The notes: generated from the sequence alone by a model not told the origin. Shown: positions 34,855 to 45,231, counted from the stretch's first letter. The stretch: 64,000 nt of DNA from JAUMBM01 sp964441755 (GCA_964441755.1 CAYTVG010000005.1:124001-188000), one strand, 5' to 3'. Numbers and translations are program-made.

Positions 34855-35592
34855 ATGTTTAAGAATGTTCTTGCCACGGTTTTGACGGCAGCCATGCTGC
34901 TGTCGTGCAATACCGCCAAATTGCAAAAGCTGGGCGACCTGCTGAACAACTCCCCCGTACAGATAAAGGTGCCCACGCAGCTCAGTGCCGATGAGATCGG
35001 GCGCGGCCTCAAAGAGGCGCTGCAGTCGGGCGTCAACAAAGGCGCCGACAGGCTGTCGGCGGTCGACGGCTACTACAAGAGTGCCTACAAGATCCTGCTG
35101 CCGCCGGAGGCGCGGCAGGTGGCTGATCGCCTGCGGAGCGTGCCGGGCTTCAGTGGCTTTGAAGAGAGTGTGGTCGAAAAAATCAATCGCGGTGCGGAAG
35201 ATGCTGCCAAAAGCGCCAAGCCCATCTTCGTCAATGCGATCACGAGTATGAGCATCAGCGATGCGATGGGCATACTCAGAGGTGAACCCGATGCAGCTAC
35301 CCAGTACCTGCGGCGGGTGACCTACGACCAGCTCTACCAGGCCTTCAACCCGGTCATTGTGGAGTCGCTCGACAAATTTGGGGCACGGGAGTACTGGGCC
35401 AACGGCATCAATGCCTATAACCGCATTCCGCTGGTGAAGCAGGCCAATCCCGACCTCGATGATTATGTGACGCGCCAGGCGCTGGAGGGTCTTTTTGATA
35501 TGATTAAGCTCGAAGAGGCCAATATCCGCAGCAATGTGTCGGCACGCACCAGCGATTTGCTGCGGCGGGTATTTGCCCAGCAGGGCAAATAA
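34855..35592 (+). CDS. DUF4197-family lipoprotein
   Basis: A 245-residue exported lipoprotein. The lipobox LLSC is at about residues 15-18 (TAAMLLSCN). The mature part is all-helical and matches the DUF4197 family: EIGRGLKEALQSGVNKGADRLS, PEARQVADRLRSVPGF, KPIFVNAITSMSISDAMGIL, RRVTYDQLYQAFNPVIVESL. The biochemical role of this family is not known. It is a single gene with a strong terminator on each side, at 34732 and 35634. Confidence 0.88.
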   Translation: MFKNVLATVLTAAMLLSCNTAKLQKLGDLLNNSPVQIKVPTQLSADEIGRGLKEALQSGVNKGADRLSAVDGYYKSAYKILLPPEARQVADRLRSVPGFSGFEESVVEKINRGAEDAAKSAKPIFVNAITSMSISDAMGILRGEPDAATQYLRRVTYDQLYQAFNPVIVESLDKFGAREYWANGINAYNRIPLVKQANPDLDDYVTRQALEGLFDMIKLEEANIRSNVSARTSDLLRRVFAQQGK

Positions 35593-35633
35593 TTTTGCGA
35601 CAGCAAAGGAATAGTTTTTATCTTCGTATCACC

Positions 35634-35676
35634 AACCGGCTCAGGCCGACCGCTCGCCGGTCGGCCTGAGCCGGTT
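35634..35676 (+). terminator. Terminator after DUF4197 gene
   Basis: Perfect 18-base GC-rich arms (35634-35651, 35659-35676) with a seven-base loop, followed immediately by T residues. It starts 41 bases after the DUF4197 stop. A strong intrinsic terminator. Confidence 0.85.
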
Positions 35677-35765
35677 TTTGTTGGTTTTTGAACAATTGGT
35701 ATTATTTTTGAAGCTCCGGTGGAGACAGACCATACAGCCGGCCGTAAGGCCGATGAAACAGGATT

Positions 35766-36356
35766 ATGATTGCTTATATCAAAGGGGAAATCACGCACAA
35801 AAACCCTGCCTTCGTTGTCGTAGAAGCTGCGGGGCTGGGCTACCACATCCACATAAGCCTGCATACGTACGCACAGATCGAAAAGCTGGAGGTTGTAAAG
35901 CTGCTCATCCATCAGGTGATCAAAGAGGATGCTCACCTGCTGTATGGCTTCGCTACCGATGCCGAACGCACGCTGTTCCGCCTGCTGCTGAGTGTCACCG
36001 GTGTGGGGCCTACTTCTGCGCAGCTCGTACTGTCGGCTCTGTCACCCGATGAACTGAGGGCGGCTATCGTGGGCGAAAATGAGGCAACTTTCAAACGCGT
36101 GCGGGGCATAGGCCCTAAGACGGCCAAGCGGATTATACTGGACCTGAAAGACAAAGTAATCAAAGACGGAGGGGAGGAGATCAGTTTCACAGTCGCTGCT
36201 GACGGTCAGCTACGCGAGGAGGCACTGGCAGCACTGCTGAGCCTGGGGTTCGCTCGGCCACAGGTGCAGCGGGTACTCAACGCCATTTTGCGCGATCATG
36301 CCGGGCTGCAATCGGCGGAGCAGCTTATCAAGTTGGCCTTGCGCGAACTCTCGTAG
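35766..36356 (+). CDS. ruvA: Holliday junction branch-migration protein RuvA
   Basis: A 196-residue DNA-binding subunit of the RuvAB motor. Domain I is the OB fold (MIAYIKGEI), domain II the tandem helix-hairpin-helix (LLLSVTGVGPTSAQLVLS and FKRVRGIGPKTAKRIILDLKDK, about residues 70-130), and domain III the C-terminal three-helix module that binds RuvB (EALAALLSLGFARPQVQRVL). Length and motifs are normal. RuvA next to sprA is a conserved gene order in Bacteroidota. No ruvB or ruvC is in the window. Confidence 0.97.
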   Translation: MIAYIKGEITHKNPAFVVVEAAGLGYHIHISLHTYAQIEKLEVVKLLIHQVIKEDAHLLYGFATDAERTLFRLLLSVTGVGPTSAQLVLSALSPDELRAAIVGENEATFKRVRGIGPKTAKRIILDLKDKVIKDGGEEISFTVAADGQLREEALAALLSLGFARPQVQRVLNAILRDHAGLQSAEQLIKLALRELS

Positions 36357-36476
36357 GCGGCCTGTCTGGCAGGAAGTGTCGTGTAACCGGAATCTGTTAA
36401 AATTGGGATTATCCAACGGAAGGGAAAAATTATCCCGTTTTGGGAAAGTATAGTGCGTATACACGCAAGTCTCGCA

Positions 36477-36494
36477 GCCACCGGAGGCGGTGGC
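36477..36494. repeat. Mini-hairpin between ruvA and sprA
   Basis: GCCACCG (36477-36483) and CGGTGGC (36488-36494) form a 7-base stem around GAGG. It shares the CCGGAGG centre with the mini-hairpins at 207, 18364 and 33288. It could be the ruvA terminator or a leader element of sprA. Confidence 0.4.
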
Positions 36495-36601
36495 CGAAGT
36501 GATACAAACAGCAACATTGTTTTACGGAAAACGCCGGACGGGTCGCTTTTGTTCGACAGGGCGCTCGTAACGGCTTGGTTTCCGGCTATTAGAACAGCAA
36601 C

Positions 36602-39600
36602 ATGAGCAGACAACTACTACTGTCAGGCCTCTCTTTGGCGACGGCAGCAATTGTGATGACGACCATTCTGTGGGCGGCCGACAGACTTCCGGCCAATGTG
36701 TTTTATCCGCTGGCACCTGCAGCTCCGCTGCCTGGACAGCCACTGCCTGTGGCCGACACGCTGCCGCCACTGCGTGACCGGCAAGGGGATTTTCTCAACA
36801 ATCCCAACCCCAATCCGATCGATCTCAATGATCCTGCTTCGATTCAGCAGACGGTGGAGTATGATGTCGACAATGATGAGTACCTGATCAGGGAGAGTAT
36901 CGGCGAAACTTTCTTCCGCAGCCCGACTTCCATGTCGTTCGAGGAGTATTTTGAGTATCGCCGACAGCAGGATCAGCAGGAGTATTTCCAGCTGCTTTCC
37001 AGCGGCGGTCGCCGCCGCGGTATGGGACTCGAAGATCCACTCGCAGGAATTGATGTCAAAAATAGCCTGATTGATCGCCTCTTTGGCGGTAATACCATTG
37101 ATATTCGCCCGCAAGGGGGGATAGACCTGACGTTTGGCGTGCGCCACCAAAAGCTGCTCAATCCGATCCTGACTATCCGCCAGCAGCGACAGACGGTTTT
37201 CGATTTTGATATGAACATTCAGATGAATGTGACGGGCAAAATCGGGGAAAAACTTACCCTGAATACCAACTACAACACCAATGCAACATTTAATTTCGAC
37301 AACCAGATAAAGATCAATTACAACAGCGATCTTTTCAGCGAGGATGATATCATCAAAAAGATCGAGGCGGGTAATGTAAGCCTGCCGCTGCGCGGGACGC
37401 TCATCCAAGGTGCAGAAAGTCTCTTTGGGCTAAAAACAGAGATGCAGTTTGGCCACCTGCGCCTGACAGCCATCGCATCGCAGCAGCAGTCGCAGCGCGA
37501 AAATATTACCCTGCAGGGGGGTAGTCAGGTGACTGAGTTTGAGGTCAAGTCTGATCGCTATGACGAAAACCGCCACTTTTTTCTTTCCCACTACAACCGC
37601 GATGTGTATGAGGGGGCACTGCGCAACCTGCCGCAAATCAATACGCTTTTCCACCTGGAGGCCATTGAAGTGTGGATTACCAATGACCGCAACGAGGTCA
37701 CGGATGTGCGCGATATCGTAGCACTGGCCGACCTCGGGGAACCCACCCGACTGACTTCTCCCGATCGAATCCCTACCTTTCAGGAGCCTCGCTATCAGGA
37801 AATTTGTGAAGGCCGACCCTTGCCGGAAAATGGTGCCAACGGTCTGTACAACGCCATCCTGTCACGGCCGGAGATGCGCAGTATCGACCGGGCAGTGGCT
37901 GTGCTGCAGTCATCGGAGTTCGGGCTGGTGCAGTCGCGGGATTTTGAAAAGGTGCAGGCGCGGAAGCTTCGCGCTACAGAATATTCAGTCCATCCCGAGT
38001 TGGGCTTCATTTCTGTAAACATCAATGTACAGCCCGATCAGGTGCTTGCAGTTTCTTATCGCTATAAGTACAATGGCGAAATTTTTCGGGTAGGGGAGAT
38101 GTCTACCAACACAGATGATGTTTCTATCGACACTTCCAGCCGCAACTCGCAAGTGCTTTTTACCAAGCTGCTCAAGAGTATGACCCAGCGAATCGATGTG
38201 CCGGCCTGGGATCTGATGATGAAAAACGTGTACAGCATCGGTGCTTATCAGGTAAATCAGCAGGATTTTAAGTTTGATGTGTATTACGAGGATCCCGGTA
38301 AAGGGGTTAAGCGCTTTCTGCCAAAGGGCAACCTGGAAGGTAGGCCGCTGATTCGCGTTTTCAATCTCGATAACCTCAATGTTCAGGGGGATCCTCAGCC
38401 CGACGGGGTGTTCGACTTTGTACCGGGTGTGACCATCAATCCGTCCAATGGGCGTATTTATTTTCCTGTCCTCGAGCCTTTTGGGTCTCACCTCGCCGGC
38501 CAGATTACCGATCCGCTGCTGCGGGATACTTTTGTGTATCAGGAGCTGTACTCACTGACGCAGTTTCAGGCACAGGAATTTCCGGAGAAAAACCGATATG
38601 TCATTAAGGGTTCGTACCGCTCGTCGGTGAGCTCGGAAATTTCGCTGGGAGCCTTTAATATCCCGCCGGGCTCAGTGCGGGTGACGGCCGGGGGAGCCGC
38701 ACTGCAGGAAGGACGCGACTACGAAGTGGATTATTCTACTGGCCGGGTACGTATCCTCAACGATGCTATCCTCAGCTCAGGGGTTCCGGTCAATGTTTCT
38801 TATGAGGATAATACGCTCTTCGGCTTTCAGACGAAGACCATGGTGGGACTTCGGGCTGACTATGAGGTGAGCGAAAATTTCAACATCGGAGCTACCTATC
38901 TGCAGTTGTTCGAGCGTCCCTTCACGCCTAAGGTGAATATTGGCGATGACCCGATCAGCAACCGCATCATGGGGCTGGACGTAAACATCAGCCGGGAGGC
39001 GCCCTTCCTGACGCGCCTCGTCGACCTGCTGCCGCTCTACAGCACCAATATGCCTTCCAATATCAATTTTACAGCGGAGGCGGCTTATCTGAAACCCGGA
39101 CATGCCCGGGCAATCAACCAGAATCGCAATGATAAGGAGGGAATTGTCTATATCGATGACTTCGAGGGGGCGGCTGCCAGCATCGATCTGCGACAGCCGG
39201 TCAATCAGTGGTTTATCTCCAGTGTCCCGCGCAATGACGAAAATAACAACAATCCGCTCTTTCCTGAAGCCAGGGAAGAGGGCCTGGTGACGGGCGCTAA
39301 TCGCGCGCTCATCAACTGGTATCGCCTCGACCCCTTTGCGCGGGACGACACGGACCAGAATGACCCCTATACGAGTATCGTTCCTCAACAGGAGGTATTC
39401 CCCAACCTCAACGTGGCACCCGACCAGCTGCCCAATGTGCAGACTTTTGACCTCTCTTTCTATCCTAATCAACGTGGACCCTACAACTTTGATACGCCCA
39501 ATGGTTATCCGGGCTATACAAGCGGGGTTGAAGTCGCCGGGTCTGAGATCCTGTTGCGCGACCCTCAGAAGCGCTGGGGAGGCATTATGCGGGCACTGAA

Positions 39601-42600
39601 TACCAACGATTTTCAGACAGCCAATATCGAGTTCATGGAAATGTGGGTGCTTTCCCCTTTCCTCGATCCGGCTGATGCGTTTAGTCCGGCACCTGATGCA
39701 GAGCAAAAACAGGGATCTCTGTACATTAATCTCGGAAATATTTCTGAGGACATTCTTAAAGATTCACGTAAGTTTTTTGAAAATGGTCTGCCGGGGCCTG
39801 CCAACCCCAATCGCCCGGTAGATACAACGGTGTGGTCGCGTGTGCCTATTGGCCAGCAGATTACACGGGCATTTGACAATGATCTGGCTACCCGTCAATT
39901 GCAGGATGTGGGGCTCGATGGTTTCGATGACGAAGGGGAGGCTATTCACTATGCCAACTGGCTCACCGCTATACGCAACATCAACCCGTTGGCGGCCGAT
40001 CAGGCAGGCTTGGATCCTTCAAACGACAATTTTGTCGCTTACAACGATGAGCGTTTCAACCAGCAAAACGCTGGCGTCCGACAGCGCTACGCACGCTACA
40101 ATAACCAACAGGGAAATTCGCGCCCCAATGACGGCGGTGGAGAGTTCCGCCAGTCGGGTACCAATATTCCCGATGCAGAGGATATCAATCAGGACAATAC
40201 CCTCAATGAATCGGAGAGCTACTTCCAGTACGAAGTTCCGTTTTATGTAAATCCGCTCAATCGACGGGAGATCGATGTTTCTCGCACGCCTTATGTTACG
40301 GACAGGCTGGAGGATCCTCGTACGGGTCGTATTTGGTATCGCCTCCGCATCCCGCTCAATGGTCCGCTCCGCAAAAGTGTCGGGGGCATCCGCGACTTCC
40401 GCTCGATCTTATTCATGCGTATGTATATGCACGGCTTTGAACAGCCAACGGTTCTCCGCTTCGCACGCATGGAACTGGTGCGGAATCAGTGGCGCCGCTA
40501 CACACAGAATTTTGAATTCAATCAGAATACAACGCCGGACTTCGATGAAACGTCATTCGATGTCGATGCTGTCAACATCGAAGAAAACTCGAGCCGCCAG
40601 CCTTTTGCCTACACCCTGCCGCCGGGTATACAGCGCGAACGCAACATCGGTGTGTTTAACGTACTGCAAAATGAGCAGTCTCTGGCTTTGCGCATTGGCT
40701 CGCGCGATGCCCGCGATCGCGACGATGGTTTGCGCGATGGCGACGCCCGTGCAGTGTTCAAGTACACAGAGCAGGATTTGCGGATCTATGACCGCCTGCG
40801 TATGAATGTCCACGCAGAGGCACCCGAGAATGATGTTCCCGAGGGGGCACTCACCCTTTTCGTGCGCATGGGTAGTGATTTCCGCGATAACTACTACGAG
40901 TATGAAATCCCACTGGTCATGTCAGATTCTTTTGGACTGGCCGGTATCAATTCCAATAGCGAGCGCTATAAGCAGGAGGTCTGGAGACCTGAAAATGAGG
41001 TCAATTTCCCTCTCACCCTGTTGCGCGATCTCAAACAGGAGCGAAATGATCTGGGGGTGGATGTCAACAGGGAGTTTAGCCGGAACTATGCGCCGGACGG
41101 ACAGCCCAATGCAATACATACGATCAAAGTACGAGGCAATCCCAACCTGGGATTTGTCAAGGTGATGATGGTAGGGGTTCGGAATCCGTCAACCCGCGAG
41201 GAAGATATCGGTGCTAAGTATAAGGTGGAGGTGTGGATTAACGAGCTGCGGGTTACGGGTCTCGATGAACGGGGAGCTACTGCAGCCACAGCCCGACTCG
41301 ATATGCAGCTGGCCGATCTGGGCAATGTGACAGCTGCAACCAATTACAGTTCTATCGGTTTTGGGGCACTCACCGCCCGGGTGGCTGAGCGTGCACGCGA
41401 ACGCACCCTGGGCTATGATGTAGCGGCCAATATCGATCTGGGCAAATTCCTGCCGGAAGAATGGGGGGTTCGATTGCCCTTCTATACGCAGGTATCCAAG
41501 ACGACAGAGACGCCCGAATACGACCCCTACGACCTGGATATCAGGCTGCGCGATAAGCTAAACACTACAGATGTTGTTGACAGGGATTCTATACGGGAGC
41601 AGGCGCAGGATGTCGTTAAAATCAATTCTTATAATTTTACCAACGTGCGTATTGATCGGCAGGGAAGTTCGGATCGTCCTAAGCCATGGGATATTGGCAA
41701 TTTCAGTGTTAGTTACGGGCTGACGGAAACAGATAAGTCAAATCCGCTGATATCCAGTGATAACCAAGTGCAGCGAACGGGGGGACTTGACTATGCTTTC
41801 TCCCGTAACGTAAAATACCTGGAGCCTTTTAAGTCTTTAAGTGCTAAGCCGCTGCGAATCCTGAAGGAGATTAACCTCAATCCGCTGCCCAACTCTTTTT
41901 CGTTCAATACAATTATGGACAGGCGCTTTGCCCGTACCAGCTACCGATTTGCAGGCGTTGATGAACGGTTCAATACTTTCTTTAATAAACGCTTCCTTTG
42001 GAACCGGACCTATGATTTGCAGTGGGATATAACACGCTCACTCAAACTTGGTTTCAATGCTGCCAACAATTCAGTGGTAGACGAACCGGATGAAATATGG
42101 ATGCTGGAAAATGTCCGGTTGAGTGATATCCCTGCTTTCCGCCGGGATAGTATATTCAACAACCTGCGACAGCTGGGGCGTCCCAAGCTCTACCAGCATA
42201 CCATCAATGCCAGCTATACACTGCCTATCCGCTTCCTGCCTTATATGGAATGGGTATCTGTACGGGGGCAGTACAATGCCAACTACAACTGGAACGCGGC
42301 TGCGCTGAATGTCGATTCCTTGGGTAATGTCATACAGAATGGTCATACGCGTCAGGTGACGGCAGATCTGAGTTTTGATCGCTTCTACGATCAGTTCAAG
42401 TATCTGAAGGCAATTAACCGCCCACCCGGCCAGGCCAACAGACCCACGGGCCGCACACCGGCCGGCCAGCAACAGCAAACGCCTGCTACAGGGCAGCAGC
42501 AGCGGCAGGACCAGCAGGCTAAAGTGCCGGGTAGCCTTGAACGGGCGGTGATTCGGCCGCTGATGCTTGTGCGAAAACTCAGGATTAACTATTCTGAGCA

Positions 42601-44032
42601 GTTTGCTACAACCATCCCGGGCTTTATGCCACAAGCCAATCTGCTGGGGATGGCACAGGGTTTTGGCGGACCGGGACTGGATTTTGTCGCGGGCTTGCAA
42701 CCGCGCATCCGTACGCTCACCGACGCACAGCGATTTAATCCGAGCGAAGGGAATGGGGACTGGTTGTACGACAACCGACAGTGGATCACAGGCAATGTGT
42801 TCTTTAACAGGGATGTGGTGCAGACAGCCTCGCAGACAATCGACGGTCGCCTGACATTGGAGCCTTACGCTGACTTCCGCATAGAAATTGATATTTCCCG
42901 GCAGTTTTCAGAAAATTATACGGAGACCTTCAAGGATACAACCAAGAACAATGTCGCAGATTTTGTGCATGCTGTACCTACCTTCGGTGGTTCCTACAAC
43001 ATCTCCTACATGGCGCTGAATACGTTGTTTCAGGATGAAAATACCGAAATCGTTCAGTTGTTCCGGACCTTTGAAAACAACCGCCCGTTGATTTCCCAGC
43101 GGTTGGGCGAGGGGCTACACCAGGATCCTGGTCAGGCATCGCAGGGATATACCGATGGCTATGGTCGTACCCAGCAGGATGTTGTGCTGGCCGCTTTCGT
43201 GGCAGCCTACACTTCCCAGGATCCTACGACCATGAACCTGAATTTGTTCAGTACCATGCCCCGCCCCAACTGGCGTGCTACCTACAGCGGGTTGTCCAAG
43301 CTGAAGGCGTTCAAGAAAATTTTTAGCAATTTCAATATCTCTCACGGTTACAAGTCCAGCTTCGCCATCAATACGTACCGAACGGGGCTTGATTACCTGG
43401 CAAGCCGCAATGTGGGTGGGCGCGATACGGTCTTCCTGAATTTTTACCCGCGACTTGAAATTCCGGATTTGGTGATTCAGGAGGCTTTCCAGCCGCTGTT
43501 GGCTGTCGAAGCTACCTTGGTGAATGGGATGTCGTTCAATTTTGACTATAAGCAGACACGGACACTGGCGCTGAGTGTCACCAGTAAAATCCTGAGTGAA
43601 ACGCGTACTAAGGATATCACAGCGGGATTCGGGTATATCATGAAAAATGTAAACATAGGTTTCCTGACGGGTAATAAACGGAAGCGGGGCAGCAGTCGGC
43701 CTGATCCTCAGGCACCTATAACTCCGGGTACCAACCGGGGAGCAGGTGCACGCAGCAGTGGCAGATTGTCTGAGCAGGATCTGGATATGAAATTCAATCT
43801 GTCGCTGCGCGATGATGTTACTTACGCACACAAACTGGATTTGGATGTGGTCTCAGAACCTACCAGGGGTACGTATGCACTGAGCATTTCTCCTTCCATA
43901 GAATACCAGCTCAATAAGCAGCTCTCACTGCGGGCATTCACTGACTACCGCCGTACCATTCCTAAAAACTCACTCGGATTCCCGCGTACTGATGTCACAG
44001 GCGGTGTTGTAGTGCGTTTTCAATTGCAATAG
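36602..44032 (+). CDS. sprA: Type IX secretion translocon SprA/Sov
   Basis: A 2476-residue outer-membrane protein. An N-terminal hydrophobic segment (LLSGLSLATAAIVMTTILW) is the export signal; the mature protein is the very long strand-rich barrel of the SprA/Sov family, with recurring strand patterns (NPILTIRQQRQTVFDFDMNI, ILRVTGLDERGAT-like turn INELRVTGLDERGA) and the aromatic C-terminal strand GGVVVRFQLQ. SprA is the outer-membrane channel through which proteins with type IX C-terminal domains pass. Size is normal for the family (about 2400 residues). It would export the two giant type B proteins of this window. A poly-Gln/Pro-rich insertion (around residues 1945-1965: TPAGQQQQTPATGQQQRQ) is a variable loop. 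A muramidase gene starts two bases after its stop. Confidence 0.96.
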   Translation: MSRQLLLSGLSLATAAIVMTTILWAADRLPANVFYPLAPAAPLPGQPLPVADTLPPLRDRQGDFLNNPNPNPIDLNDPASIQQTVEYDVDNDEYLIRESIGETFFRSPTSMSFEEYFEYRRQQDQQEYFQLLSSGGRRRGMGLEDPLAGIDVKNSLIDRLFGGNTIDIRPQGGIDLTFGVRHQKLLNPILTIRQQRQTVFDFDMNIQMNVTGKIGEKLTLNTNYNTNATFNFDNQIKINYNSDLFSEDDIIKKIEAGNVSLPLRGTLIQGAESLFGLKTEMQFGHLRLTAIASQQQSQRENITLQGGSQVTEFEVKSDRYDENRHFFLSHYNRDVYEGALRNLPQINTLFHLEAIEVWITNDRNEVTDVRDIVALADLGEPTRLTSPDRIPTFQEPRYQEICEGRPLPENGANGLYNAILSRPEMRSIDRAVAVLQSSEFGLVQSRDFEKVQARKLRATEYSVHPELGFISVNINVQPDQVLAVSYRYKYNGEIFRVGEMSTNTDDVSIDTSSRNSQVLFTKLLKSMTQRIDVPAWDLMMKNVYSIGAYQVNQQDFKFDVYYEDPGKGVKRFLPKGNLEGRPLIRVFNLDNLNVQGDPQPDGVFDFVPGVTINPSNGRIYFPVLEPFGSHLAGQITDPLLRDTFVYQELYSLTQFQAQEFPEKNRYVIKGSYRSSVSSEISLGAFNIPPGSVRVTAGGAALQEGRDYEVDYSTGRVRILNDAILSSGVPVNVSYEDNTLFGFQTKTMVGLRADYEVSENFNIGATYLQLFERPFTPKVNIGDDPISNRIMGLDVNISREAPFLTRLVDLLPLYSTNMPSNINFTAEAAYLKPGHARAINQNRNDKEGIVYIDDFEGAAASIDLRQPVNQWFISSVPRNDENNNNPLFPEAREEGLVTGANRALINWYRLDPFARDDTDQNDPYTSIVPQQEVFPNLNVAPDQLPNVQTFDLSFYPNQRGPYNFDTPNGYPGYTSGVEVAGSEILLRDPQKRWGGIMRALNTNDFQTANIEFMEMWVLSPFLDPADAFSPAPDAEQKQGSLYINLGNISEDILKDSRKFFENGLPGPANPNRPVDTTVWSRVPIGQQITRAFDNDLATRQLQDVGLDGFDDEGEAIHYANWLTAIRNINPLAADQAGLDPSNDNFVAYNDERFNQQNAGVRQRYARYNNQQGNSRPNDGGGEFRQSGTNIPDAEDINQDNTLNESESYFQYEVPFYVNPLNRREIDVSRTPYVTDRLEDPRTGRIWYRLRIPLNGPLRKSVGGIRDFRSILFMRMYMHGFEQPTVLRFARMELVRNQWRRYTQNFEFNQNTTPDFDETSFDVDAVNIEENSSRQPFAYTLPPGIQRERNIGVFNVLQNEQSLALRIGSRDARDRDDGLRDGDARAVFKYTEQDLRIYDRLRMNVHAEAPENDVPEGALTLFVRMGSDFRDNYYEYEIPLVMSDSFGLAGINSNSERYKQEVWRPENEVNFPLTLLRDLKQERNDLGVDVNREFSRNYAPDGQPNAIHTIKVRGNPNLGFVKVMMVGVRNPSTREEDIGAKYKVEVWINELRVTGLDERGATAATARLDMQLADLGNVTAATNYSSIGFGALTARVAERARERTLGYDVAANIDLGKFLPEEWGVRLPFYTQVSKTTETPEYDPYDLDIRLRDKLNTTDVVDRDSIREQAQDVVKINSYNFTNVRIDRQGSSDRPKPWDIGNFSVSYGLTETDKSNPLISSDNQVQRTGGLDYAFSRNVKYLEPFKSLSAKPLRILKEINLNPLPNSFSFNTIMDRRFARTSYRFAGVDERFNTFFNKRFLWNRTYDLQWDITRSLKLGFNAANNSVVDEPDEIWMLENVRLSDIPAFRRDSIFNNLRQLGRPKLYQHTINASYTLPIRFLPYMEWVSVRGQYNANYNWNAAALNVDSLGNVIQNGHTRQVTADLSFDRFYDQFKYLKAINRPPGQANRPTGRTPAGQQQQTPATGQQQRQDQQAKVPGSLERAVIRPLMLVRKLRINYSEQFATTIPGFMPQANLLGMAQGFGGPGLDFVAGLQPRIRTLTDAQRFNPSEGNGDWLYDNRQWITGNVFFNRDVVQTASQTIDGRLTLEPYADFRIEIDISRQFSENYTETFKDTTKNNVADFVHAVPTFGGSYNISYMALNTLFQDENTEIVQLFRTFENNRPLISQRLGEGLHQDPGQASQGYTDGYGRTQQDVVLAAFVAAYTSQDPTTMNLNLFSTMPRPNWRATYSGLSKLKAFKKIFSNFNISHGYKSSFAINTYRTGLDYLASRNVGGRDTVFLNFYPRLEIPDLVIQEAFQPLLAVEATLVNGMSFNFDYKQTRTLALSVTSKILSETRTKDITAGFGYIMKNVNIGFLTGNKRKRGSSRPDPQAPITPGTNRGAGARSSGRLSEQDLDMKFNLSLRDDVTYAHKLDLDVVSEPTRGTYALSISPSIEYQLNKQLSLRAFTDYRRTIPKNSLGFPRTDVTGGVVVRFQLQ

Positions 44033-44034
44033 AC

Positions 44035-45231
44035 ATGCTGCGACAAGTGATGACAGGACTGGATGTAGCAGTCGAAAGCCCACGCGCTCTTCAACATGTT
44101 GAAGGGCGCGTGGGCTATTTGTGCCATAGTGCATCTGTGGATGCTAATGTGAATCCGGGTATTGATTGTATGCAGCGCCTTTTTGGCAGCCGCCTGCGCG
44201 CGCTTTTTGCGCCGCAGCACGGTCTGGCAACAGATGCACAGGACAACATGATCGAATCGCCGGATTTTTTTCACCCTTGGTATCGGCTGCCGGTTTTTAG
44301 TCTGTATGCTGACACCCGGGTGCCGACGCCTGCTATGCTGAACGAAATTGACCACCTGATCATTGATCTGCAGGATAATGGCGCTCGCGTATACACCTAC
44401 GTCTGGACGATGGTGCTTGCGCTGGAGGCTTGCGCCAGGGCGGGCGTACCCGTGACGATTCTTGACAGACCCAATCCACTAGGGGGGCTTCGGGTGGAAG
44501 GCAATATGAGCCATCCTGACTTTCAGTCTATTATCGGGTGGTTTCCCTTTCCTATGAGACATGGCATGACAATGGCCGAAATCGCTTTGTATGCACAGGC
44601 GCATTGGCAAATACCTGTGACGCTTACAGTGGTGCAAATGCGCGGCTGGCAGAGGGCGCAGTATTTTGACCAGACACGTCTGCCCTGGGTGCTGCCTTCA
44701 CCGAATCTGCCCGGTATGGATACGGTCATGGTGTATACGGGTACAGTCTTATTCGAAGGGAGTTGTCTGTCGGAAGGGCGTGGTACAACACGGCCGTTTG
44801 AGCTGATAGGTCATCCACAACTTCAGGTATTTCCGTTTATTGAGCGCGCCCGGGCGTTATTCATTCGCGAGGGGCTGGCAGGCTGCGCACTGCGGCCCGC
44901 TGTATTTACGCCTACTTTTGACAAATTTACAGGAGAGAGTTGCCAGGGATTTCAGCTCCACGTCACTGATCGGCAGGTTTTCCAGCCTTGGCGAACGGGA
45001 CAGTGGTTGTTGTGGTTGCTTTTTCAGCATTTGGGGGATGCTTTTCATTGGCGCCAGCCACCCTTCGAATATGTCTATGATCGTCTGCCGATAGATCTGC
45101 TCAATGGTACTGCCGATTGCCGTCTGTGGGTGGAACAGGCAGCTGAGGCAGCTGAGCTTGACGCCATCGAAGCAGCAGGAAGGGCTGATTTTTTGCGGTT
45201 GCGGGAGGAGGTACTTTTGTATAAAGATTAG
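44035..45231 (+). CDS. Exo-beta-N-acetylmuramidase NamZ-like (DUF1343, GH171)
   Basis: A 398-residue protein of the DUF1343/NamZ family, exo-acting N-acetylmuramidases that release MurNAc from peptidoglycan fragments. Recognisable blocks are GLDVAVE, ALFAPQHGL, HLIIDLQDNGARVYTYVWTM, VTILDRPNPLGG and LPSPNLPGMDTVMVYTGTVLFEGS. It lacks a signal peptide, unlike many Bacteroidota homologues, so it may recycle muropeptides in the cytosol. It begins two bases after the sprA stop; the second in-frame ATG (44050) is an alternative start where the family similarity begins. A 40-base palindrome lies within codons 15-28. Confidence 0.85.
   Translation: MLRQVMTGLDVAVESPRALQHVEGRVGYLCHSASVDANVNPGIDCMQRLFGSRLRALFAPQHGLATDAQDNMIESPDFFHPWYRLPVFSLYADTRVPTPAMLNEIDHLIIDLQDNGARVYTYVWTMVLALEACARAGVPVTILDRPNPLGGLRVEGNMSHPDFQSIIGWFPFPMRHGMTMAEIALYAQAHWQIPVTLTVVQMRGWQRAQYFDQTRLPWVLPSPNLPGMDTVMVYTGTVLFEGSCLSEGRGTTRPFELIGHPQLQVFPFIERARALFIREGLAGCALRPAVFTPTFDKFTGESCQGFQLHVTDRQVFQPWRTGQWLLWLLFQHLGDAFHWRQPPFEYVYDRLPIDLLNGTADCRLWVEQAAEAAELDAIEAAGRADFLRLREEVLLYKD
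44077..44116. repeat. 40-bp near-perfect palindrome inside the NamZ gene
   Basis: The 40 bases at 44077-44116 are symmetrical about 44096/44097 with a single T-G mismatch pair (44088/44105). The outer arms begin AGCCCACGCGC and the centre is TTCAACATGTTGAA, with no unpaired loop required. It lies 45 bases after the sprA stop, inside the start of the downstream coding sequence. Many sprA-downstream gaps in this window have terminators, and this one appears to have been absorbed into coding DNA. Confidence 0.85.

Noticed and set aside
44077..44116. Terminator of sprA placed in intergenic DNA
   Set aside because: The palindrome lies inside a conserved part of the following protein, so the downstream gene really starts before it, and no T-run follows.
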